From: Haliotis asinina | Lineage: Eukaryota; Mollusca; Gastropoda; Lepetellida; Haliotidae | Direction of reading: 5' to 3' | Assembly: GCF_037392515.1 (NCBI RefSeq) | Contig: NC_090281.1 | Span: forward strand, 55,220,753 to 55,284,752 | Length of the DNA: 64,000 nucleotides | Part shown: one piece after another, positions 55,701 to 64,000 of the stretch | How positions within the stretch are numbered: position 1 is the first letter of the stretch | Layout of the letters: each line of letters starts with the position of its first letter | The notes under the pieces: generated by a model | The model's input: only the letters and a program-made list of their open reading frames with translations | Database searches by the model: none | What the model was told of the DNA's origin: nothing | Program-made: the position numbers and the translations under genes

Positions 55701-57800
55701 ACCATATGGATTTTCATCGGCAGAAAAAGAATTAATTCATAGGGGACTCGATTTTGGTGTTTCGGGCTGTTACTCAATGGAAAATGACAATAGAATAGTG
55801 TAATTGTTTTGCAGCAGTTAAATAGAATGAAATGGGTTGGATTATAGAATTTCTTGTGATTAGAGCAATTTATAGAAACATTATTGTATGCAAGAACAGT
55901 CTTCAGAGACGGTTGGAACGGAAAGCTTTGCATTTAACGACTAAATTGTCTACATTCTTTGCCTGAGTCGTTAGATCTGTACATGATAATGGAAACGACT
56001 ACAGGTTCACGTTTGTAAAAACATGATGTCTTTTTCATTAGTTTGACAGGTAAAGAAATGCACACAGGGGTGATCGTGTTCATTGCACTATGAATTACTT
56101 TTCCTGGGAATGGAATCAAATTAAGGTAGGGATTAGATGCAATGCACAGGTAGGACGAACTTCCGTTAGAAAAGTGTGTGAAGCTGTACCATGTCAATTT
56201 CACAATGTATCGAAATCTACATGGATTCGTGTCGATAGCACAATCCAGTTAAGTATCGATTGGCGGATTTGAAGGATTAAATCTGACGGTAAAATAAATT
56301 GAAACACACTACGAATTCACCCAGGAAAGGTATTGAAAGTGAAATGTACCAATGGACTTATCTGTTTCGCTCATCAAAGGATGTTTTCGTTCACACGAGT
56401 GAGTTTCTATGAAAAATATTTAATGTGGTTGATAAATAGATAATACTGGCTTGTAGCAGAACGTTTGGAGAAGAAATATTTCGTATCGGAAGTTCCACAG
56501 ATGCATGCTACAACGATGAAGGACATGAGAGGTTAGGGGTTTGGGATAAAATGGGGGTTCTGATAGGGGTTTGGGGTTGAGGGTTAGGGGTAATGTCGGC
56601 ACTAGCTGCATCCATGCATTTGGTGTCTTCCCAATCTTCGAATGTTTGAAAATTGTAGTACCTACATTCGCCCTTGAACGGCACAGGTGATTACTCACTT
56701 ACTGAAGGTAACTGAAGCATTATCCGTAATTATAGGAAATGGACTGCAAACCGATAAAACTTTAGTCTTTGTGTATTTCACATGGAATAATTATTTGCGA
56801 TTTCATCGACCAAACTCCCTGTCGCTTAAATTCATTGATTCGAGGGTGCAACATCAAAGCGCTTGTCATTGCTTCGCTTTGGAAATAACGATTAAAGAAA
56901 CACGAACCGTGAAAGTAAAAGTGTGTGTAGATTGTTAAAGCATCGGGCTTACAATATCACGGATTACACGCGAAAGCAGCATGTAATCCCAATTTTTATA
57001 TTATCTAACAACGAAACCTCGTTAATCCGCACGTTACCTACGTTATCAACGTACTGTCCGTATTAAAGAGGTGCTATCGTAAATAAAATACGAAAAAATT
57101 ATATGCTGCTTTCTCTTAATTGATAATCATTGACTCGTCTCCATTTTCACAATCGTCCGTTGAAAGAGGTTTCCGGGCTGAAAAGTTTTCGGTGTGTACG
57201 CCACATACTATCCACACGTTTACATAAACGCCACATCGACAAAACCCGATTACGTGTTTCAGCACATTCATGTTTCAATATTTATCAACAAGTCATATCA
57301 TCTTCCAGTCAACACCTGTCGATGAATACGGTACTATTAGTTTCATAATCATAATTCGTAAGCATACATAGGAATTGACGCCAAGGAACTGAAGAAATTT
57401 AAACCGTAACAATAAATAGTAGCAAGCAAACAATAGAGACTGATACAAGCCACGTCACGAATATACAACTTTGAACTCCGCATAATCAGTGGATGTGAGA
57501 CTTGATCTACTATTTGAATATGGAGGTTTGTTTTGTAGTCGGGGTTTACACGACCTCCTAAATATGAGAGTGGTTTCGTTGCAAACTATTTCTATGCGTA
57601 ATCACGCATGTCATTATCCGTGTGCCATTACGGTCCACGCCCTGTGCTCTGTTTAAATACGGATAAATAGAAAACAAATGCAAAAAGTAATAACGCTGCT
57701 AGTCACTGTAGCTCACCTTTATCGCTATGGATTTTGAAACTGAAATGAATGAATTAGGATCTAAAGTGTATATTCCACGCCTTTCAGTTTCATATGGAAA
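52740..57800 (+). other. dac: Intron 2, repeat-poor block
   Basis: Five kb of AT-rich noncoding DNA with no SINE. It holds one CRE palindrome (53275-53282) and a G-rich telomere-like tract (56531-56592). No coding signal is seen. Confidence 0.4.
56531..56592. repeat. G-rich, telomere-like imperfect tract
   Basis: Phrases ggttaggggtttggg, gatagggg, tttggggttgagggttagggg. Positions 56566-56590 have four G-runs of at least three separated by 3-4 bases, the canonical G-quadruplex pattern. It is not a true TTAGGG array. Confidence 0.7.
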
Positions 57801-57802
57801 CT

Positions 57803-57950
57803 TGGGCGGTAGGGTCGCCTACTGGTTAAAGCATTCGCTCGCCACGCCAAAGACCCCGGTTCGATTCCCCACATGGATACAATGTATGAAACCCATTTCT
57901 TGTGTTTGTGTTGCTGGAATATTTCTAAAGGTCATACTCACTCATTCATT
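57803..57950 (+). mobile_element. SINE family A copy
   Basis: gggcggtagggtcgcctact, ggttaaagcattcgctcgcc, 'acgccaaagaccccggttcg', box B ggttcgattcccc, 'atacaatgtatgaaaccc', 'gttgctggaatatttctaaa' and tail catactcactcattca. Full length, lightly diverged. Confidence 0.92.
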
Positions 57951-58024
57951 TCAAACTACAGTTTCGAAATCAGAGTAACCCAACTGTATATCGGAAGCTG
58001 TTTAGTTTCATTGGTTTTTCGTTT

Positions 58025-58136
58025 CTTTTAGCAATATTCTAGCAATTTCCGGGCTGGGGTCACCAGAAATGGGTTTCACCCATTGTACCCTTATTGAGAA
58101 TCGAACGATTTAACCACTAGGCTACCCCACCTCTAC
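58025..58136 (-). mobile_element. SINE family A copy, inverted
   Basis: Reverse complement of family A: 'gaaatgggtttcacccattg', 'gagaatcgaacgatttaacc' and 'actaggctaccccacc' mark body, box B and head in reverse order. It lies 74 bp after the direct copy at 57803-57950, making a tail-to-tail inverted pair. Confidence 0.9.
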
Positions 58137-58374
58137 CCTGACTTAAATATAGAATACGGTGTTTGATTCAACATTATCCTATTCATATCACTGGTTGAAG
58201 ACAGTAAAGAACTTACGTATGAACTTATGATAATGCGAAATTTATAAACAAGCCCATTGTTATTGAACTGTTTGTTGCTAGCCTAATTGTCAACGCATTC
58301 CATTCCCTATACTGGCTCACTTTTTGAAGCCCAGTTCCGGCCAACAAGTCCTTGATATTACTTGAATAAAAATA

Positions 58375-58411
58375 ACATAAAACCATACTCACTGACTGAC
58401 TCACTCACTCG
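58375..58411 (+). mobile_element. SINE 3' tail fragment
   Basis: 'cataaaaccatactcactga' followed by ctgactcactcactcgg matches only the terminal tail shared by family A copies. It could be a truncated insertion or a leftover of a deleted one. Confidence 0.55.
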
Positions 58412-59094
58412 GATAAAATGTTCATGATCTTTTTAGCATATTGTGTATATGTGTAAATATTACTGGTAATGGATAATGTTTACATTTCACGCAAATAGTA
58501 AGGTGAGTTAAATATTATTTTCTGGTAGTGCATTACCAGTCCTGCAAAACATAACACCGGGATTTGATAAGTTAAAATAACACACTCAACTAGATCCGAT
58601 ATAGCTTACTCTGAAATAATGTCCTAATATTGCATTTGTATTTCCGAATTACTTGTTGATTTTGTTGTGTTGGTAAAAGCCTGGCTCGTATGTACCTTTG
58701 AACACTGCATACCTTAGCAGATTCGGGGCATAACAAAGAACTAGGGCAGCCCTCTCCATGGATAATTAATCCTCCCAAAGTGTTGTGGTGTGTATGTTAA
58801 GTATTTGACGCGCATTGTGTGAAGTACTAGATGTATGAATACATTGACTGGGGCGTACACCGCATTTATTAATACGCCTCGGTAAATGGTCTTCCAGATT
58901 TATGAAATATGAATGTTTAATCCATGGGGCGTCTAACATTTATAACCTTCAGTGTGTAAAAATGATCTAAGCGACAGTAGAACCATGCGTGGGAGGGACT
59001 ATTCTCCTTCGCGGGGGGACCTCACCCTCTGTATTCTTTTTCTTCTGCTGTTATTGCAGTACCGCGTATTTTGTGGTTCTCGTCAACGTCATAA

Positions 59095-59245
59095 ACACGT
59101 AAGGTGTTTGCCCAGAGCGCAGAATGTCAGTGTTCGATCCCCGGCCACGTCGTAGAAAAAGACGATGAAACTTGTTGTTACGCTATCTGCGATCTGCATC
59201 TACGATGATACATCAAGGAATGGTTGGCTCGGACTCAGATAGATG
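59095..59245 (+). mobile_element. Third SINE family (C), partial copy
   Basis: tRNA-like box B in 'gtcagtgttcgatccccggc', then cacgtcgtagaaaaagacga, 'tgaaacttgttgttacg', and later 'ggttggctcggactcagata'. This order matches another gastropod tRNA-SINE I recall, with the 'cgtcgta..aagacg' and 'tggttggcccggtgtcagt' segments. Box A is weak (taaggtgtttgcc). Confidence 0.6.
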
Positions 59246-59294
59246 CATCAGAGTATTCATGCTATACTGCAGCATATTGTCTCGGTATTAGCTC

Positions 59295-59358
59295 GCACAC
59301 GCACACGCACACGCACACGCACACGCACACGCACACGCACACGCACACACACACGCAC
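59295..59358. repeat. (CACACG)n microsatellite
   Basis: About ten ACGCAC/CACACG hexamers, ending in mixed cacacacg and cacgcg. The THTHTH and RVRVRV ORFs over it are artefacts. Confidence 0.95.
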
Positions 59359-59614
59359 GCGAACACCGGCACGCACACACGTGCAACACGTCGTTGTATA
59401 AGTGTCACAATCTTGAACGTTACATCGACTCTGCTTACGTGGGCATTCGTGACTACTGTTTCTCAACAGCATCTACGTCCATGATCTGTGTTCTACTCAC
59501 CACAGGATCTTTCCTTTTAAACTCTGTGAAAAGTGTGTATCTATACTGCACAGTGTCGGATCCCAACACCGAAAATGTATTCAAACCCATATAAAGCTTT
59601 CTCCAGATCGTTCC

Positions 59615-59714
59615 GGGGCGGCAGGGTAGCCTAGTGATCAAAGCTTTTGCTTGTCCCGCCGTGAAATTTCTGATATATTGCTAAAAGCGTCTTAAACCTA
59701 AACACACTCACTCC
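59615..59714 (+). mobile_element. SINE family A copy, internally deleted
   Basis: ggggcggcagggtagcctag, 'tgatcaaagcttttgcttgt', then directly to gatatattgctaaaagcgtc and 'ttaaacctaaacacactcac'. Box B and body are missing. The deletion resembles, but is not identical to, that of the 43692 copy. Confidence 0.85.
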
Positions 59715-60293
59715 GGATTGTCCCAGTAACCAGTTCGTCGACAGTCAGTTACTACTGGCGATGCGACGTAAAATGTCATTCATTCAACAGAGGGAACTCG
59801 ACCTGACAAGTAGCGGCATGATTCTCTCGACAATGTCGACAATGACCTCGCCCGGATCTCTACCCACGCCCACTCTCCTGCCCAGCTGACTCGCGTCATC
59901 TGGCAACCATTAAATCGCCCCAAAGCTATTTCCTTACTTTTAGCCAAGAAAAATGTCGTAATACTACATGCTCAGCCGTCCCCATAGACTAACCTTTAGT
60001 TTCTGAATATATATACTTTTGTTAGTAACAAATAATCCCGTTTAAATTGAAATGGACGCCTATTGAAATGGGAGATTCAGAAAATGAATCACTTGGGGCT
60101 TTAGCACTGCAGGGAGGGCTGGCTGGGTAGTTAGGGAAATAATGCGGTTCAGACACTTTGAGGCAGGCTACTGGCACCTCGAGCCAGAATCGAGAGACAG
60201 ATCTCACTCAACCATCTTAGCGTGTACCCCACCGCCACCTCAAGCACATCTCACTGTCCACGGCCCTTCTCTAATCTACCAAAGTCAACTGAA

Positions 60294-60336
60294 GTTGAGT
60301 GAGTATTCATTTGGGGTGCAGTCAGCAATACGGTAC
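60294..60336 (+). mobile_element. SINE family B, 5' fragment (weak)
   Basis: 'ttgagtgagtattcatttgg' and 'ggtgcagtcagcaatacg' match the start of family B loosely, with the ttacgccgc segment altered. Confidence 0.4.
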
Positions 60337-60462
60337 CAGTTTCATTGAAGTGATGGACGCATGAACTACAATCGACACTCCTGGGACCTACGCACAATCA
60401 GCCATCCGCACTTGAATCTGTTCATTGACTCCTTCCGCAATCTTCACACCTCTTACCACCAA

Positions 60463-60616
60463 GGGTGGCGAGGTAGCCTAGTGGTTAAAGCATTCGCTCA
60501 TCACGCCGAAGACCCCGGTTCGATTCCCCCAAAGGTACAATGTGTGAAGCCAGTTTGTGTTTTCCCGGGGTATTGCTGGAATATTGCTAAAAGCGGTTTA
60601 AACTAAACTCACTCAC
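60463..60616 (+). mobile_element. SINE family A copy, best preserved
   Basis: gggtggcgaggtagcctagt, ggttaaagcattcgctcatc, acgccgaagaccccggttcg, 'attcccccaaaggtacaatg', 'tgtgaagccagtttgtgttt', tattgctggaatattgctaa, aagcggtttaaactaaactc and actcac. Clear box A and box B (ggttcgattccc). This copy served as the reference for calling the others. Confidence 0.95.
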
Positions 60617-62055
60617 GCACCTTACCCGCCATCCACATACCTCCCCATTATCACCATCAGCAGCAGCAGCCATCACATCACCATCAACTCCAATCACACA
60701 GGTGAACCCGTCAACCGTTCGACAGCCTCTCCCTCTGTTCCCCAATCGATAATACCTGCCTGTACTGCAGAAGATACTATTTGTCCGAAGACTCCTCCGA
60801 AGCAACGTTCATCCGCTTTATTGACTAATTACTTGTTTGGCGTGTACTGCATTGAACCCATATCTGTATCCCACTTGTACCTCTGAACTTTTGTTGTGTT
60901 GAATTACCCACCCTGCGTTTAATATTGCTGATTACTCAGGCCCCGGGGAAGGAAACTCTACGATTACCGTAGCGATTCCTAGGGAATCTCAGAGCAATTT
61001 GCTTTCTTTCCCTTACTCTATGATCAAGTAAAAATTCATGTTCTACCATGAAGTGTTTGCTATCCTAGCTGCGTATTGGCAACTGAATAGGCGGACACAA
61101 CCCGTGATGGACCGGTAAGCCATTGTCCTTTAAGAGTTCTCTTCTGAGTTTGAGCGCAGACAAATAGAAATGAAACCAAATATGACGTTATTGTTCCACA
61201 TCTATTTCTCTTGTCGTGTGGAAAACATTGTCAGCGCCACGACAGGAAGACCATAATGGCGTATCACCAGCTCATACGGCTTCTCTTTCTTTACATGTTG
61301 GTTTTGCTGCCTTGACAGAGAGGAAATGTAGTTTTCTATTTCTGATCAATTCAACTCTTGACGTCGAGTAATTTTGCTGAAGCACAAAAGCCCCGTAAAC
61401 CCAAACAAAGGCTATCTTTAAGACAGTCCAAAGTGCTCTTCTATCGGCTAAAACTCAATAAGCTTGACAGGAAGATCGGTATGGTTGCATATGTCCGTGA
61501 ATTTGTAGGACTTAGAAAGGAGAAAGGCTCCAGCGTTTCATCCTTGCCACGTAATCCTGCCAAGGTGTCCCGTATGAAGCAGATGCCAGGAGACAAATCA
61601 AAACGCCAATAGTCTTCTAGTATAGCTATCTAGCGCAGCTGAGATCATAAGCCTCTATACAGAATTACCAGTGTCTACTGCAGTGGACTATCACCCGAAG
61701 GTCGGCGTCTTTAATCAATATTGCGCTACCTGTATTCCGCTCCCTTAGCCTCAGAGCATACTCGAGTTTTCTTTAAGCAGCACAGGTGAATCCAAGGTAT
61801 CCGAGAGAATGAAACGCACACCGAGGGAATATTGTTAAAGAAAATACAGACAGATTGTTTGATCTGCTTTCATGGTTTCGTTATTTAGACGCTGTGAAGA
61901 GAATAGACAAAGTCGGAAGGTTCACCTCGTGTGCCTTTCTATAGTTCCATACTGCCGTGGAGCTTTAAATAAACTTTGGAAAACTCTCCGTTTCAACCCG
62001 AGACAAAGCGGTATACAATTCTAAGAAGGTTAAAATAGTAGTTCTATTGTTGGGA
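60617..62055 (+). other. dac: Intron 2, noncoding block with a small basic ORF
   Basis: Mostly unique DNA. A Lys/Arg-rich 84-residue reading frame at 61358-61612 starts without an ATG (the first ATG is internal) and has no recognised family, so I do not call it a gene. No splice-site pair flanking it convinced me. Confidence 0.4.
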
Positions 62056-62056
62056 A

Positions 62057-62059
<3 letters not shown>

Positions 62060-62095
<36 letters not shown>
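62060..62095. repeat. (AT)n microsatellite
   Basis: An uninterrupted run of about 18 TA dinucleotides. Confidence 0.95.
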
Positions 62096-62099
<4 letters not shown>

Positions 62100-62299
62100 C
62101 AAATTAGGTATCAGTGTAACAATTAAAAGCACATGTCACTGAAAGGAACAAAACGTTATAAAGAATCAATGTATTGATTTCCTTGAGGTACAAGTATATT
62201 TATGTGGAATAGCTAAACGATATGAACCCGGATACTGAGAGCTAAATGTAACATGTAAACGAAATTAGATGAAATCTGAAATCATATCGACTGCATTGG

Positions 62300-62345
62300 T
62301 TGAGTACAGTTTACGCCGTCTTGAAATAATAATTCAGCAACGTAA
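62300..62345 (+). mobile_element. SINE family B, 5' fragment
   Basis: 'ttgagtacagtttacgccgt' followed by 'taattcagcaacgt' fits the family B 5' end (gagtttagttttacgccgc..cagcaatat). It breaks off just before the inverted family A copy at 62366, which may have inserted into or next to it. Confidence 0.5.
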
Positions 62346-62365
62346 CGCGTGACATTTGACACCAT

Positions 62366-62512
62366 GTGAGTTTAGTTTCATGAAGCTTTTAGGAATATCA
62401 CAGCTATATCACCAGAAATGGGCCTCACACATTGTACCCATGTTGGGACTCGAACCTGGGTCTTGGCGTAACGAGCAAACGCTTCAACTACAAGGCTACT
62501 CTACCGACCATC
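62366..62512 (-). mobile_element. SINE family A copy, inverted
   Basis: Reverse-complement order: tail gtgagtttagtttcatgaag, 'ggaatatcacagctatatca', body 'ccagaaatgggcctcacaca' and ttgtacccatgttgg, box B gactcgaacctgggtc, 'cgtaacgagcaaacgcttca' and head 'actacaaggctactctaccg'. Confidence 0.92.
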
Positions 62513-62514
62513 AA

Positions 62515-64000
62515 ACTGCGAATATAAACAATGAGTTTTTCTTCTTTAGGGACAGAACGGATCCCTTTCTCAGATTATCATCTGAAGAAACGTCATAAAC
62601 CAGATGTTCAAGGAACCATATTGCTTACAAACATACCTATAATTTGTATGATTCAGGTTGACATTGAATTAATTACACGTCATGTATAATTCACGTCAGT
62701 GACGTAAGATATTTCATATTGTCTCTGCCGCTGCCGGCGAGATCACGCGACCTTAACGGCATGACATCATCGTTGTCTCGTCTCATATCCAAGGCGTTGA
62801 TTAACAGTATAGCGATTTCCCGTCCACCGAAAGCGCAACATTTGGACGACTTGACAATAAAAATATTATTGCTAGTCAGTTTGTGTTGATACATGTAACG
62901 TAAAGAAAGGCTGTGTTTAGTTTATAACGATCCGTCAGAGGTAGTATTTCCATAACAAATATATATCTTTGATGTAGAAATCTAAAGACGTTAGAATTGT
63001 TTGCTTGCCATGCTTTTGTTTATATTTAATTCGGGGCACGTGGTCTCCGATTCTTATTTAATATTTGGATTACCTGACCCGTTTCATCTATGGTAACAAA
63101 GATATTGAACATTACTCCTTTCCCAATACAGACTATATATTCTGTTTTATCACGACTGCTAGCACGAGGCTGAAATAAATACGCTTTCTTAGAATCATTA
63201 AATGCCTATTTGTTGTCATTATAAATGACAGCTTGAAATAACGTTCGTCCACTCGGATGTAAGTTTTCTAAACACCCATGTACAGATGTCGCCATTTAAT
63301 TCACTTCCTGTTCAACCATATTCTCTATTATATCGTATTGGCCAAGGGTTACTCGAAAAACGGAGTAACGATCTGAAACGGAAACATTTAAATTTTGAAG
63401 TGATACAGAATTATAAGCATTTAATCAGATAAAGGCTTATTTAGAATTGAGGATGTTTGGCTCAAAATAGTATTGATCAGATTACACGCGGAGGCTGAGA
63501 GATAACAATAACATTGAGTAAGATAATGGCCATTACTGCATCCGACTTACTTTGTTCGGAAATCGACTCAACTGTTAAAACTTTGAAAAAAATGAACTTT
63601 TATGAGGCATTAATTATGTAAAGGATTAGAATCGCAGGAAGTACTTTTAGTTGAAGTAAGGGACAAGCCAGTTATTGCCATTTGTCTTGCAGTCATGTCT
63701 TCCAAACCAACCCCTATCTCCAACATGGAAATCCTATACATTAAATATTTTTTCCTGACCCATTACTTTAATAAGAATATAAATATTTAAATTTGAAAAA
63801 AAGTAAAACTGTGTTTCATATCCCCCCGATACAACTGTAATAATGGTTTTGGCAACTGCGTCTCTTTCGCCATATCACTTTACATCACGCCCCGGCCCCA
63901 CCCAAAATCATTCTTTCGCTCCCATCCTCTTTTCCCAAATAAATTACAGTTCTTGAATTTGAATAGAATGTGTCAGTTCGTTTTAGTTGCTGAAACGCAG
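62515..64000 (+). other. dac: Intron 2, end of window
   Basis: AT-rich noncoding DNA. No exon, array or mobile element is recognised. The next dac exon lies beyond the window. Confidence 0.45.

Larger units (their letters stand above)
51741..64000 (+). other. dac: Dachshund intron 2 (5' part, continues past the window)
   Basis: It begins with GTAACT after exon 2. No later dac exon, such as the C-terminal coiled-coil domain exons, is seen before the window ends, so it exceeds 12.2 kb. It differs sharply from intron 1: SINE copies on both strands, a 40-bp minisatellite and several microsatellites are packed into it. Some short independent gene inside it that I failed to recognise remains possible. 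Confidence 0.75.

Noticed and set aside
60463..60540. Functional tRNA gene
   Set aside because: Boxes A and B are present, but the segment continues into the SINE body and tail shared with many other copies, and no clean cloverleaf acceptor stem is seen.
61358..61612. Basic 84-residue ORF in intron 2
   Set aside because: No ATG at the start, no family resemblance and no flanking splice sites that fit the dac reading phase. Composition alone is not enough.

Overview
This is animal nuclear DNA: AT-rich, intron-dominated and full of simple repeats, minisatellites and tRNA-derived SINEs. The SINEs share a consensus I know from abalone and related gastropods: a tRNA head, a 'ggtacaatgtgtgaagcc' body and a tail ending in actcactcac. 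A second family starts gagtgagtgag and has a conserved core around gcatgggttgctgaag. The likely source is therefore a vetigastropod mollusc, probably Haliotis. This rests on recalled repeat consensus, not on a search.

I can support only one protein-coding gene, the 5' part of the transcription cofactor gene dachshund (dac/DACH), on the + strand. Coding exon 1 (about 19611-20065) encodes a short Pro/Ser/Thr-rich N-terminus and the whole SKI/SNO/DAC DNA-binding domain. It ends at a canonical GTAAGT donor. Exon 2 (51619-51740) encodes the RPGRPPKR stretch that follows this domain in Dachshund proteins, plus a short charged linker. The two exons join in phase across a 31.6 kb first intron. Intron 2 starts at 51741 and runs past the end of the window. 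The exons for the C-terminal coiled-coil domain are not here. A TATA-like element, a GC box and a perfect PBX/MEIS decamer lie just upstream of exon 1.

Region by region: 1-11 kb is an array-rich 5' flank. It holds a 1.6 kb minisatellite of 15-bp units, an 844-bp TIR element, a GATGG array, a 1.5 kb array of about 32-bp units containing a perfect 63-bp inverted repeat and a Tc1/mariner-type MITE, and a C-rich pyrimidine array. 11-19.4 kb is mostly unique noncoding DNA. 20-51.6 kb is intron 1, with only two SINE copies and several clusters of recognisable transcription-factor motifs (paired octamers inside GATA half-sites, a triple GGGATT repeat, ATCGAT clusters, paired CREs). From 51.7 kb onward intron 2 is crowded with SINEs and microsatellites.

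Nearly all other open reading frames are short, composition-driven or repeat-driven, and I do not call them genes. The strongest leads are the SINE-poor, motif-rich first intron, the pair of identical PBX/MEIS decamers flanking exon 1, and the perfect 63-bp hairpin embedded in a minisatellite.
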